Assembly: GCA_011192155.1 (NCBI GenBank)
Contig: DUEK01000009.1
Span: 1-55,776, forward strand
Source of the DNA: Thermoflexia bacterium
GTDB lineage: Bacteria; Chloroflexota; Anaerolineae; B4-G1
Direction of reading: 5' to 3'
DNA: 55,776 nt
Shown one piece after another: positions 23,103 through 31,401 of the stretch; the stretch's first letter is position 1; each line of letters starts with the position of its first letter. The notes under the pieces are model-generated. The model did not search any database. It was not told the DNA's origin and saw only the letters and a program-made list of their open reading frames with translations. Both the position numbers and the translations under genes were made by a program.

Positions 23103-24134
23103 ATGAAAGCACTTTGTTTTTACGAGCACGGCGAACTGGACGTTTTGCAATACACGGACGTACCCGACCCCGAGCCAGGGCCGGGCGAGGTACTGGTGCG
23201 TGTACGGGCTTGCGCTCTCAACCACCTGGACGTCTGGGTGCGACGAGGCTGGCCCAACCTAAAGCTAGAGATGCCCCACTGGACCGGCGCGGACATCGCC
23301 GGGGAGATAGCTGGACTGGGCGAAAGAGTCGCCGGTTGGGAGGTGGGCCAGCAAATAGTCGTAGAGCCTGGTGTTAGCACTGGCGAGGACGAATTCACCC
23401 GCCAGGGAGAGCACTCTCTCAGCCGTGGCTACGTCGTCTTGGGGGAGCAGGTTCGAGGCGGGCAGGCAGAGTACGTGACCGTGCCCGCCGTCAACCTGGC
23501 GGCTGTCCCCGAGGGGTGGGATTTCTACGAGACGGCTGCGCCGCTGTTGGTGGGCCTCACTGCCTGGCGCATGCTCATCCGCCGGGCCAAGCTGCAGACC
23601 GGCGAATCAGTTCTCATCGTCGGCGCTGGCGGCGGAGTTAATTCGATGGCTATCCAAATCGCCAAGCTGGCCGGCGCCACCGTCTATGCCCTCACCAGCA
23701 GTGAGGAAAAGATCACGAAAGCGACTGCATTGGGGGCCGATGTGGTGCTCAACTACCGGGAGAATCCTAACTGGAGCGAGATCGTCTACAAAATGACCGG
23801 CCGGCGTGGGGTGGACGTGGTGGTGGATAACGTCGGGCGGGCGACGCTGGCTCAGAGTATGCGGGTCGTTGTCCGCGGCGGTCGCATCGTCATCGTCGGC
23901 AACACCTCCGGCCCCAAAGTTGAAATTGATACGCGCCTCATCTTTGGCAAGCAGATCAGCATCATCGGCTCCACCATGGGCTCGCGCCAGGACTTTCAGG
24001 ACGTGCTAAAATTGCTGTGGGGAAGAAAAATCACCCCGGTAGTGGATCGGGTGATACCTCTATCGGATGGGAAGGAGGCCTTTAGAGTTCTGGAGCAAGG
24101 GGAGCAGTTTGGCAAGATCGTGCTTGTGCCGTAG
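23103..24134 (+). CDS. Medium-chain dehydrogenase/reductase, NAD(P)H:quinone-oxidoreductase-like
   Basis: A 343-residue MDR-superfamily enzyme. The N-terminal GroES-like domain includes GEVLVRVRACALNHLDVWVRRG and GADIAGEIAGLGERV. The Rossmann dinucleotide site is VGAGGGVNSMAIQIAKLAGA, and DVVVDNVGRATLAQSMRVV follows. The Cys ligands of classical zinc alcohol dehydrogenases are absent (the segment corresponding to the structural-zinc lobe carries EDEFTRQGEHS instead). It is therefore likely a zinc-independent enone or quinone reductase using NADPH. The start lacks a clear Shine-Dalgarno, and family-1 element D ends 17 bp upstream and may have displaced it. A second family-1 element starts 3 bp after the stop. 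Confidence 0.85.
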   Translation: MKALCFYEHGELDVLQYTDVPDPEPGPGEVLVRVRACALNHLDVWVRRGWPNLKLEMPHWTGADIAGEIAGLGERVAGWEVGQQIVVEPGVSTGEDEFTRQGEHSLSRGYVVLGEQVRGGQAEYVTVPAVNLAAVPEGWDFYETAAPLLVGLTAWRMLIRRAKLQTGESVLIVGAGGGVNSMAIQIAKLAGATVYALTSSEEKITKATALGADVVLNYRENPNWSEIVYKMTGRRGVDVVVDNVGRATLAQSMRVVVRGGRIVIVGNTSGPKVEIDTRLIFGKQISIIGSTMGSRQDFQDVLKLLWGRKITPVVDRVIPLSDGKEAFRVLEQGEQFGKIVLVP

Positions 24135-24137
24135 ACT

Positions 24138-24279
24138 CGGTAGATCCAAGATGTTACGACAACAAGACCTCGGAGGTCTCTCGAGAGCGCCTTTGCCGGT
24201 AAAAACGGGCGCAATCTAAGCAATTTTGCCGCCAATGTCACCTTCCGAGACCTCCGAGGTCTGAAATTTGGATCTACTG
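24138..24279 (-). mobile_element. Family-1 MITE-like element, copy E (inverted)
   Basis: 142 bp in opposite orientation to copies A, C and D. Termini are CGGTAGATCCAAG / TTTGGATCTACTG, flanked by direct AGACT (24133-24137, 24280-24284). The left duplication includes bases of the oxidoreductase stop codon, and the right end abuts the next gene's ribosome-binding site GGAGGAG. Confidence 0.88.
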
Positions 24280-24312
24280 AGACTGGAGGAGCAACACCTG
24301 GAATCGCAAACT

Positions 24313-24738
24313 TTGTCAAGCAAACACAAAAAGCGGTTCGCCACTGCCCAGAAATGGGTGATCGCCCTGTCCCTCCTGCTGCTGGCAATGGGACTGGCGA
24401 ACCTGGGGAAAGCGGAAATGGCCCTGCACTATGATGGTCGTCTGCCCGACCTCCCGTTGACGGCGCCGCTGACCTACCTGGCGGCGATGGGCGGCTTTTG
24501 GGGCGTGGCCTTCACTTTCTGCGCGGTGGGACTGATTCGCTTCCGCCGCTGGGGCCGCTGGGGCACTCTGGCGACGGTGACGCTGTACGAAATTCACGTC
24601 TGGATCAACCATCTCCTGTTCGATGCCAACGACTATGCCCGTCAGACCCGGCCCCGCGACATGGCGCTCACCTTGCTTCTACTGGCACTCGTCTGGGGGT
24701 TGCTGAATTGGCCGAGCATACAAAAGGTATTCGAGTAA
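24313..24738 (+). CDS. Four-helix integral membrane protein, unknown function
   Basis: About 141 residues. Four hydrophobic helices: WVIALSLLLLAMGLANLG, PLTYLAAMGGFWGVAFTFC, WGTLATVTLYEIHVWINHLLF and MALTLLLLALVWGLLNW. It has a basic N-terminus and no recognised family. The start is uncertain. The frame is open from TTG 24268 inside the family-1 element. GGAGGAG (24285-24291) would serve a CTG at 24298 at good spacing, and TTG 24313 is the first standard codon downstream of the element. The element insertion may have removed the original start. A Pro-type DoxX-like fold is possible but unproven. Confidence 0.6.
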   Translation: MSSKHKKRFATAQKWVIALSLLLLAMGLANLGKAEMALHYDGRLPDLPLTAPLTYLAAMGGFWGVAFTFCAVGLIRFRRWGRWGTLATVTLYEIHVWINHLLFDANDYARQTRPRDMALTLLLLALVWGLLNWPSIQKVFE

Positions 24739-24797
24739 CAAGAGCGACAGGATTTCTTTATCACTTGCAAACTTGCACACTTCTATGGAGGTAAACA

Positions 24798-25901
24798 ATG
24801 CCAGAAGAAACAGTACCGACAATTCAAGCAGAACCGCTAAAAGATTTTTGCGTACAAGTGTTCCAAAAGCTGGATATCCCAGAGGAGGACGCCCGCATCA
24901 CGTCCGACGTGCTGGTGACCGCCGACCTGCGGGGCATTAACAGCCACGGCGTGGCCCGTTTGCGGCGCTACGTCAACGGCCTGCGAGATGGCATGATGCT
25001 CGCCCGGCCCAAAACCGAGGTACTGACGGAAACTCCCGTCACGGCGATGATAGATGCCGGGGGAGGGCTGGGCCAGCCGGTCTCCTACCGGGCGATGGAA
25101 AAAGCCATTCAGAAGGCGCAGGAATATGGAGCCGGTTTCGTGACGGTGCGCAACTCTAACCACTTTGGCATCTCTGGCTACTATGCCATGATGGCCCTGG
25201 AGCACGACTGCATTGGCATCTCTATGACCAACGCCGCCGTACTGGTCGCGCCCACCTTTGGACGAGACGCCATACTGGGCACCAACCCCATCGCCGTAGC
25301 AGCTCCGGCAGGCAACGAGCGCCCCTTTGTGCTCGACATGTCCACCAGCACCGTATCGCGCGGCAAGTTGGAGGTCTACGACCGGCAGGAAAAGCCCATA
25401 CCCCTGGGCTGGGCTACCGACGAGACCGGCACGCCAACGACCGAAGCCGGGCGCGTGTTGGAGAATTTCAAGCAGCGAGCCGGCGGGGGGTTGCTGCCGC
25501 TGGGCGGAGCAGGCGAACTCTTGCGTGGGTACAAGGGATACGGCCTTGCGCTGTGGGTGGACGTCTTTTGCGCCATCCTCTCCGGCGCGGCCTATGCCAA
25601 CCTGGTTTACCCCAAGACCCCTGACGGCAAGCCGCTGCCCTCCAATATCGGCCATTTCTTTGGCGCCTGGCGGGTGGACGCATTCCGGCCGGTGGACGAG
25701 TTCAAGACGGCGATGGACGACTTACAGGCCCGTCTCAAGAGCGCACCCAAAGTGGAGGGCGAGACCCGCATCTACATCCATGGTGAGAAAGAGTACGAGG
25801 AAGCGGAGCGCAACTCCCGCGATGGTATCTCGCTCAACCCCAAGGTGGCCGCCGACCTGCAGGCGATTGGGAAAGAGATGGGAGTAGAGTACGACCTGTA
25901 A
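24798..25901 (+). CDS. Malate/L-lactate (Ldh_2 family) dehydrogenase
   Basis: A 367-residue NAD(P)-dependent 2-hydroxyacid oxidoreductase of the sulfolactate/malate/ureidoglycolate dehydrogenase fold, unrelated to classical LDH. Signatures: TADLRGINSHGVARLRRYV with the conserved Ser-His, VTVRNSNHFGISGYYAMMAL, and FVLDMSTSTVSRGKLEVYDRQEKPIPLGWATDE with Asp/Ser/Thr cofactor contacts. The C-terminal GYKGYGLALWVDVF segment follows. Start ATG after GGAGGTAAACA. Substrate (malate, lactate, sulfolactate or ureidoglycolate) cannot be determined here. It stands alone, followed by a repeat-rich 290-bp gap. Confidence 0.9.
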   Translation: MPEETVPTIQAEPLKDFCVQVFQKLDIPEEDARITSDVLVTADLRGINSHGVARLRRYVNGLRDGMMLARPKTEVLTETPVTAMIDAGGGLGQPVSYRAMEKAIQKAQEYGAGFVTVRNSNHFGISGYYAMMALEHDCIGISMTNAAVLVAPTFGRDAILGTNPIAVAAPAGNERPFVLDMSTSTVSRGKLEVYDRQEKPIPLGWATDETGTPTTEAGRVLENFKQRAGGGLLPLGGAGELLRGYKGYGLALWVDVFCAILSGAAYANLVYPKTPDGKPLPSNIGHFFGAWRVDAFRPVDEFKTAMDDLQARLKSAPKVEGETRIYIHGEKEYEEAERNSRDGISLNPKVAADLQAIGKEMGVEYDL

Positions 25902-25958
25902 GCATCTTTTCAATACTCCGGGGTAACTTGCCAAACCCTAAAGGCTTTCTGACCCAAA

Positions 25959-26100
25959 CCTGGTTGACTGACAAAATTAACACTTGACATGAATACAGAA
26001 AATAGGATGCAGATAAACGCAGAAAAAGCGGATTTTATTGATTTTCAGTGCAGATCAGCGAAAATCTGCGTCCTAATGTTAAATTTGTCGGTCAATCAGG
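25959..26100. mobile_element. Family-4 MITE-like element, copy A
   Basis: 142 bp with imperfect terminal inverted repeats CCTGGTTGACTGACAAAATT / AAATTTGTCGGTCAATCAGG. Direct 7-bp flanks are ACCCAAA (25952-25958 and 26101-26107). The interior contains an inverted GGATGCAGAT/AAATCTGCGTCC pair. It is non-coding and lies between the dehydrogenase and cyclase genes. Confidence 0.75.
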
Positions 26101-26104
26101 ACCC

Positions 26105-26137
26105 AAACCCTAAAGGTTTCAGAAAACCTTTGGGTTT
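26105..26137. repeat. Palindrome AAACCCTAAAGGTTT-type hairpin
   Basis: Arms AAACCCTAAAGGTTT and AAACCTTTGGGTTT around a CAG-based loop, followed by TTCTTCC. It is one of three palindromes of this AAGGG/CCCTT design (others at 51047 and 53333). As an intergenic hairpin followed by a T-rich stretch it could act as a terminator. Confidence 0.55.
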
Positions 26138-26191
26138 TCTTCCAGATTATTGAAAAATCACGATGTAACCCGTGTTGGAGAAAGGTAAAAC

Positions 26192-27781
26192 GTGAGACAG
26201 AGCAAGCCGCCACACGATCAAATTCCTCCTGCGCTCCTGCGACATCGGCGGGGATACCCCCTATACATCATTACCATCTACCTGCGGGGCCAGTTGATGC
26301 TCACACTGCCCTCCTTCTTGATCGCGATGCTCTTTACCCGCATCATCGCGCAAGTTGTCCAGTACAACCTGATCACCCTGGTAACTGCCATCGTGTGCCT
26401 AGTGACCGTGATGGCCTACGTCTTTTACCACTATTACTCTCCCAACATTCGATCTTTTTTGGCCTCCCTGATTGCCGGCAAACCGCCCGACCAAGAACTG
26501 GCGACTCTGGCCTGGATCGAGACGGTCAACTTTCCTCATTTGGTGGTAGGCTGGACGATGCTCGTCGCGGTCTTGGCCTATGCCACACAGGCGCTCTCTT
26601 TCTTCCTGACCATCGAGTTCAGCCAGGCGCTGGAACTACAAGGATGGTTCGTCAGCCTGGCCCTGACGGTGGCCATTGCGCTGGTCTTTTTCTTGCTCTA
26701 CCTGGAACGGGCGATGTACCCGGTCTCTCGCCTGGCGTTGAGAATGGGAGCGCAAGCCGATCTAGACGACCCCCGCGTATACCGCTTCCGGCTGCGCTTC
26801 AAGCTGCTGGCGCTGATCTTGCCCATCATGATCGTGCCGCTGGTGACGTTGGGCCTCTTTGGATATAGCCAGGCTGTGATACTGGGCGGCGACCCCGCGA
26901 CCAGCCTGCTCCTCACCGGAGCGGTCGTGTTGTTCTCTGGCGGTGTGGCCGTGACCCTGACGCTGCTGCTGGTACGCAGCGTCCTGACGCCGGTGCAGGA
27001 ACTTGAGCAGGTAATGACTAGCGTGGCGGATGGAGACCTGACGCCCCGCGTGCAGCCCTACACCAGCGACGAGTTGGCCGATTTGGGCCTGCACTTTAAC
27101 ACGATGACACAGGAACTGGCGCAGCAGGAACAGGTCAAAACCGCCTTTGGCCGCTATGTGAGCGCGGCCGTGCGCGACGGCATCCTCAACGGCCAGATTC
27201 ACCTCGGCGGCGAGCGACGCGAACTGACCATCGCCTTTACTGATATTCGAGGCTTTACCACCTGGTGCGAGCATTCACCACCCGAAGAAGTCATCCAGAC
27301 CCTCAACTCTTACTATGATAACGTGGTGCAGATACTCACCGAGCACGGCGGAACAATCACGCGCTACACCGGCGACGGCATGTTGGTGCTCTTTGGCGCG
27401 CCCCTGGACGACCCCGATCATGCCCTTCACGCCGTCGAAGCTATATTAGAGGCCCACGAGCTATTGGAAAAGTTCAATGCCATCCGACGCACGGCGGGCG
27501 CTTTCGAGTTGCGCACCTGTTTTGGCGTTCATACCGGGGTAGCCGTCGTCGGCAGCATCGGCTGCGAGGCGCGTGCCGAATACACCCCCATCGGCGACCC
27601 GGCCAACGTCGCCAGCCGTATCGAGGGGCTGAATCGCGAACTGGGTACATCCATCCTCATCTCCCACGCCACCTACGAGCGCATCGCCGATCACATCGTC
27701 GTCGGCAAGACCGCTGAGACCCCGGTCAAAGGGCGCGGTGAACCGGTGAGGGTACACGAAGTGTTGGGACTGCGCGCTTGA
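26192..27781 (+). CDS. Membrane class III adenylate/guanylate cyclase with HAMP domain
   Basis: 529 residues. The N-terminal half has about six hydrophobic helices. A HAMP linker at about 262-320 ends at the cyclase domain (LTPVQELEQVMTSVADGDL). The catalytic domain starts RRELTIAFTDIRGFTTWCE with the first metal Asp, and the second is in RYTGDGMLVLFGAP. NVASRIEGLNRELG carries the transition-state Asn/Arg. The enzyme should make cAMP or cGMP in response to a membrane or envelope signal. Substrate choice is uncertain, although cAMP is the common product of this architecture. The start codon is GTG after GGAGAAAGG. It overlaps the TPR lipoprotein reading frame by 4 bp at its end, suggesting cotranscription. 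Confidence 0.88.
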   Translation: MRQSKPPHDQIPPALLRHRRGYPLYIITIYLRGQLMLTLPSFLIAMLFTRIIAQVVQYNLITLVTAIVCLVTVMAYVFYHYYSPNIRSFLASLIAGKPPDQELATLAWIETVNFPHLVVGWTMLVAVLAYATQALSFFLTIEFSQALELQGWFVSLALTVAIALVFFLLYLERAMYPVSRLALRMGAQADLDDPRVYRFRLRFKLLALILPIMIVPLVTLGLFGYSQAVILGGDPATSLLLTGAVVLFSGGVAVTLTLLLVRSVLTPVQELEQVMTSVADGDLTPRVQPYTSDELADLGLHFNTMTQELAQQEQVKTAFGRYVSAAVRDGILNGQIHLGGERRELTIAFTDIRGFTTWCEHSPPEEVIQTLNSYYDNVVQILTEHGGTITRYTGDGMLVLFGAPLDDPDHALHAVEAILEAHELLEKFNAIRRTAGAFELRTCFGVHTGVAVVGSIGCEARAEYTPIGDPANVASRIEGLNRELGTSILISHATYERIADHIVVGKTAETPVKGRGEPVRVHEVLGLRA

Positions 27782-27795
27782 CTGGTCGAAGCCTG

Positions 27796-28767
27796 ATGCG
27801 TTCAACCTTCTATCTCCTGCTGTTGCTTCTGGCCGCCTGCGCCTCTCCCACCACAGCGCCTGAGCGGCTTCCCACTCGCGCTGCCACCCCGGCCCCCACA
27901 CCCCTCTCTATCTCCGCGCAGACCTATTACGAGGAGGGACTGACTTGCCAGGAAGCGGGCGACGCCGAGGGCGCGCTCCAATCCTTCACCTGGGCCATCC
28001 AACTCTCGCCCGACTTTGCGCCGGCCTACGCGGCGCGCTCCGCCCTCTACCTGGCGCAGGGAGAAATCCGGCTGGCGCTGGCCGACGCCGATAGCGCGCT
28101 AGAAGCCGACCCTGTTAACGCCTCCGCCCACGCGCTGCGCGGCGAGGTGCTGCGGTTGCGAGGCCGCCCCCGCTCGGCGCTGGAGGCTTTCGACATGGCC
28201 CTAACTCTGGACCCCGCACTAGGGCCAGATATCTTCCGCTCCCGTTGGCTGGCTGCCCGCGCGGTCCACGAAGGCCGTCGCCTGCTGCTGTTGAGCGGGG
28301 AATACGCCGACTTTCACCCCCAAGACCCGCTGCGCCACTATTATCGTGGCTGGGCGCTCATCGAATTAGATAACCCCGGCGCAGCCATCAACACTCTGAT
28401 TAGAAGAATCGAGAGCACCCCAGAACCGCCCGCTGCGCTTTGGTTCGCGCTGGGGCAGGCCTACGCCGCGAACCGCTCCTGGCCGGAGGCGGTCACTTCT
28501 TTCGAGGCTGTCCGCGTGCTGGTACAAACCGGCGATACCAGCCTGAGTGTCCACTCAGACCAGCCCGTCGCCGCGCTCTTCGGCGCGCTGGGACGGGCCT
28601 ACCTGGGCGCGGGCCGCTGCGTGGATGCCGAAGCGATGCTGGAATACGCCCTCGACGTCGGCGCTCCGGCTGCGGAGTATGCGGCTGTGCTGGAAGAAGC
28701 GCGCGTCTGCCAGACCCCGACGCCCACCATCACGCCCTACCCCACGACGACGCCATACGCACCGTAG
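27796..28767 (+). CDS. TPR-repeat lipoprotein
   Basis: About 323 residues. A lipoprotein signal peptide MRSTFYLLLLLLAAC has the lipobox LAAC. A Thr/Pro-rich spacer (to about 45) is followed by tetratricopeptide repeats: AQTYYEEGLTCQEAGDAEGALQSFTWAIQLSPDF, PAYAARSALYLAQGEIRLALADADSALEADP and further copies to about 310. The C-terminal tail is Pro/Thr-rich (PTPTITPYPTTTPYAP). It should be anchored outside the cytoplasmic membrane as a protein-interaction scaffold. Translation could start at 27778, overlapping the cyclase stop, but the signal peptide favours ATG 27796. Linkage to the cyclase suggests a sensory partner. Confidence 0.8.
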   Translation: MRSTFYLLLLLLAACASPTTAPERLPTRAATPAPTPLSISAQTYYEEGLTCQEAGDAEGALQSFTWAIQLSPDFAPAYAARSALYLAQGEIRLALADADSALEADPVNASAHALRGEVLRLRGRPRSALEAFDMALTLDPALGPDIFRSRWLAARAVHEGRRLLLLSGEYADFHPQDPLRHYYRGWALIELDNPGAAINTLIRRIESTPEPPAALWFALGQAYAANRSWPEAVTSFEAVRVLVQTGDTSLSVHSDQPVAALFGALGRAYLGAGRCVDAEAMLEYALDVGAPAAEYAAVLEEARVCQTPTPTITPYPTTTPYAP

Positions 28768-28785
28768 ATGGCAGGGGGCATTGAG

Positions 28786-28933
28786 AGCGTGTTTTGAAAG
28801 TCAAATTTCTAGACCTCGGAGGTCTCACCAGTGCTTTTTCAGGGTCAAAATGTCGGGTTTGTCGCCATTTTATCACGCGAAACTACTTCTGGAGACCTCC
28901 GAGGTCTAGGCGCAAACACTTTTAAAACACGCT
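28786..28933 (+). mobile_element. Family-2 MITE-like element, copy A
   Basis: 148 bp with termini AGCGTGTTTTGAAAGT / ACTTTTAAAACACGCT. Two internal TAGACCTCGGAGGTCT palindromes lie near each end, a design shared with family 1. No flanking duplication is obvious. Its inverse copy lies between two tRNA genes at 37038-37185. It is followed within 8 bp by a predicted promoter for the Trm112-like operon. Confidence 0.85.
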
Positions 28934-28940
28934 GGGCTTC

Positions 28941-28968
28941 TTGCCCCTGTTCTCACTTGTGCTATACT
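28941..28968 (+). promoter_or_regulatory. Predicted sigma-70 promoter of the Trm112-like operon
   Basis: TTGCCC (28941-28946), a 16-bp spacer and TATACT (28963-28968), about 30 bp before the start codon of the Trm112-like gene. Confidence 0.45.
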
Positions 28969-29002
28969 ATGCAGGCAAAATTGACATGAGGAGACCAAGA
29001 CA

Positions 29003-29248
29003 ATGATAAGCCAAGACCTGTTAGAAATCCTGCGCTGCCCCTACTGCGTCAGCGGCGATACCCGCAAGCCCGGAGCCGATCCGGGCCAATTGGAGCTGAC
29101 CCACGATTGTTGGCTCGTGTGCCAGGAGCCCGATTGCGGCCGCAAATACCCCATCCGCGACGATATCCCCGTGATGCTCATCGAAGAAGGGGACAAGTGG
29201 GTCGAGACAGCCGTCGAGGATCTGCCGGTTCCGCCGCCGACCGGGTGA
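29003..29248 (+). CDS. Trm112-like zinc-ribbon protein
   Basis: 81 residues. It opens [10 protein letters not shown] and continues to [23 protein letters not shown], the two-Cys-pair zinc ribbon and YPI-R-DGIP-like end of the Trm112/YcaR family. Members act as small activating partners of methyltransferases or accompany cell-envelope enzymes; the partner here is unknown. The start ATG follows GAGGAGACC at normal distance. First gene of a tight five-gene run. Confidence 0.85.
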   Translation: MISQDLLEILRCPYCVSGDTRKPGADPGQLELTHDCWLVCQEPDCGRKYPIRDDIPVMLIEEGDKWVETAVEDLPVPPPTG

Positions 29249-29250
29249 CC

Positions 29251-29481
29251 ATGTTCCAATGGCGCGTGATCATGCTGGCGGCGCTGGCCGTGTCGCTGCT
29301 CGTGGCTGGGCTGGCGGTGCTGATCTTGCCCGATCCCTACGAAGGGCCAACCGTTCATAACTTTGACGAGCAACACTCCGTCCATGCCCTCGACCTGCTG
29401 GGCGTGGCGCTGCTGGCCTTGGGATGTGCTGTGGCCTGGAGCGCCGGCGCTTTGTGGCAGCGGCGGATGTATGCTTCCTGA
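29251..29481 (+). CDS. Small membrane protein with two predicted helices
   Basis: 76 residues. Helices are VIMLAALAVSLLVAGLAVLIL and LLGVALLALGCAVAWSAGALW, with a short polar loop. The ATG lies 2 bp after the preceding stop. The end overlaps the DUF123 gene by 11 bp, so it is embedded in the operon. No family recognised. Confidence 0.65.
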   Translation: MFQWRVIMLAALAVSLLVAGLAVLILPDPYEGPTVHNFDEQHSVHALDLLGVALLALGCAVAWSAGALWQRRMYAS

Positions 29482-29911
29482 CCAGCCTGGAACTTATGTG
29501 CTGATATTGAAGCTATCGCGCCCCGCGACCATCACTGTTGGACAGTTGGGCCGCTTCCGTTTCCCCGCCGGTTGGTACGCCTATGCCGGCAGCGCGCGCG
29601 GGCCGGGGGGTCTTGCGGCTCGCGTCTACCGGCACACGCGCTGGCCCAAACCTCTGCACTGGCACGTGGACTATTTGCGCGCTTGCGCTTGCCCCGTCGC
29701 AGCCTGGCACGCCATCGGGACTCGGAAGCGGGAATGTGCTTGGGCCAAAGCGTTAGCCCAGCTCCCCGGCGCTTCCGTTCCCATCCCTCGTTTTGGCGCA
29801 TCCGATTGCCATTGCCACACTCACCTGTTCCGCTTTGCCGCGCCGCCTGACTTGAAGGCCTTCACCCTCGTCGTGGACGAACCCGTGTCACAGGAGACGT
29901 GGAATGTCTGA
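29471..29911 (+). CDS. DUF123 / GIY-YIG-like nuclease family protein
   Basis: 146 residues. GTYVLILKLSRP, then WYAYAGSARGPGGLAARVYRHTR and HWHVDYLRA. This is the DUF123 variant of the GIY-YIG endonuclease fold, related to endonuclease III fusions in archaea. Cys/His residues near the end (DCHCHTHLF) are conserved in the family. It may process nucleic acid, but activity is not established for most members. The start ATG 29471 overlaps the preceding small membrane gene, and the stop overlaps the HEAT gene by 8 bp. Confidence 0.82.
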   Translation: MLPDQPGTYVLILKLSRPATITVGQLGRFRFPAGWYAYAGSARGPGGLAARVYRHTRWPKPLHWHVDYLRACACPVAAWHAIGTRKRECAWAKALAQLPGASVPIPRFGASDCHCHTHLFRFAAPPDLKAFTLVVDEPVSQETWNV

Positions 29912-30482
29912 CGTATTCCAAACATTTCTGGACGCCATCGCCGCCGGTGACGACTCCCACGCTGAGCAGGCTGCCCTGGCCCTGGCTCACGAAGGGGACG
30001 CCGCACTGTCCTCACTACACGAGTTACTGACCGGCGACGACCCTGACCGTCGCTGGTGGGCGGCCCGTGGCCTATCCGCTGTGGGCACCCAGGCCGCGCA
30101 GAACTTGCTCCTCACCGCCCTGGACGATCCCGATCCTTATGTGCGCGCCTGCGCTGCACAGGGCTTGGGAGAGTTACGCGCCGAGGGAGCCGCGGCTGGG
30201 CTGGCGCGCTGCCTGACCGACCCCAGCCCGCTAGTCTCCCGTATTGCAGCCGACAGCTTGGCCCGCATCGGCGCGCCGTCCGTCCCGTTCCTCATCACCG
30301 CGCTGCAAGAAGGGGAAGTGGCCGCTCGCGCCGGCGCGGCCCGTGCCCTGAGCATCATCCAACCGGAAGAGGCCGTCCCAGCACTCTGCGCCGCCCTCGA
30401 CGATCCCAGCGCCATCGTCACTTACTACGCGGAGGAGGCGTTGGAACGTATGGGGGTGGGAATGGTGTTCTTTCAGCCTTGA
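29904..30482 (+). CDS. HEAT-repeat protein
   Basis: 192 residues, essentially five HEAT/PBS-lyase-type repeats. Examples are DPDRRWWAARGLSAVGTQAAQNLLLTALDDPDPYVRACAAQGLGELR and the later PLVSRIAADSLARIG and AIVTYYAEEALERMG. It has no signal peptide or catalytic motif. It is probably a protein-binding solenoid. Its overlap with the DUF123 gene and 34-bp spacing to the metallophosphoesterase suggest cotranscription. Confidence 0.82.
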   Translation: MSDVFQTFLDAIAAGDDSHAEQAALALAHEGDAALSSLHELLTGDDPDRRWWAARGLSAVGTQAAQNLLLTALDDPDPYVRACAAQGLGELRAEGAAAGLARCLTDPSPLVSRIAADSLARIGAPSVPFLITALQEGEVAARAGAARALSIIQPEEAVPALCAALDDPSAIVTYYAEEALERMGVGMVFFQP

Positions 30483-30516
30483 GCGGTTTGACGGCGGTTC
30501 TGGAGTAGACACATCC

Positions 30517-31401
30517 ATGCCAGCATTGCTCAGCCTCGCAGACTCCCCCGCATCCTGGTGCGTTATCGTCACAGCCCTCTTGGCTGCGATTGTCGCCTAC
30601 GCTTTTATAGAGCCTGGTCGCCTGGTCGTGCGCCGGGTGGATGCGCTCATCCCCGGCTTGCCGCCGTCGTTGGATGGAATCAAGATTGGCCAACTCAGCG
30701 ATCTGCACCGCGGGCCGATGATGCCGCGCTCCCGCGTCGAGCGGGCAGTCGCGCTGCTGGCGGCCGAGTCGCCGGACATAGTCGCGCTAACGGGCGACTT
30801 TGTGAGCTACTGGCCGGGCTATGCCGCCGAGTACACTGAAACCCTGGCCCCGCTCTGCCCCAGACTGGGGATTTTTGCCTGCACGGGCAATCACGAGCAC
30901 TGGACCGATCCCGACGTGGTGACCACTGCATTACGCGAGGCCGGCGTGATGGTGCTGCGCAACCAACACCAACTCGTGGCCGCCGGCGGGGCGACGTTGT
31001 GCATCATCGGCATTGACGACGTTGTGGCTTCCAACCCTCCCTTTCACCACATCGACCCGGCCGACGATCTATCTACCGCGCTTGCCGGCAGCCCGCCATC
31101 CGGCGTGTTCCGCCTGTTGCTGGCACACAACCCAGATTTTGTGATGGAGTCAGTCTTTACCAGGGAAACGGCGCGCCGCCCGATTCACCTGGTGCTTTCT
31201 GGCCACACTCACGGTGGTCAGGTACGCCTGCCGCTTCTGGGCGCGCCGCATATTCCGTCGCAGCACAGACAGCTGTTTGGGGGCGGGCTGGTGCGGGCAG
31301 CGGGGACACTGGTTTACGTCAGTCGTGGAGCAGGTTCTTCGTGGCCGATGCGCTTCAACTGCCCGCCAGAGGTGAACATCATCACGCTGCGGGCGGCGTG
31401 A
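30517..31401 (+). CDS. Metallophosphoesterase, YkuE/calcineurin-like, membrane-anchored
   Basis: 294 residues. The N-terminal hydrophobic anchor is WCVIVTALLAAIVAYAFI. The dinuclear metal motifs occur in order: QLSDLHRGP, ALTGDFV, GNHEHW, LLLAHNPDF and SGHTHGGQVRLP. This set defines the calcineurin-like phosphoesterase superfamily, and the YkuE-like layout suggests UDP-diacylglucosamine or phospholipid-related hydrolysis at the membrane surface. The actual substrate is unproven. It is the last gene of the Trm112-like operon, followed by about 1 kb of degraded mobile DNA. Confidence 0.9.
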   Translation: MPALLSLADSPASWCVIVTALLAAIVAYAFIEPGRLVVRRVDALIPGLPPSLDGIKIGQLSDLHRGPMMPRSRVERAVALLAAESPDIVALTGDFVSYWPGYAAEYTETLAPLCPRLGIFACTGNHEHWTDPDVVTTALREAGVMVLRNQHQLVAAGGATLCIIGIDDVVASNPPFHHIDPADDLSTALAGSPPSGVFRLLLAHNPDFVMESVFTRETARRPIHLVLSGHTHGGQVRLPLLGAPHIPSQHRQLFGGGLVRAAGTLVYVSRGAGSSWPMRFNCPPEVNIITLRAA

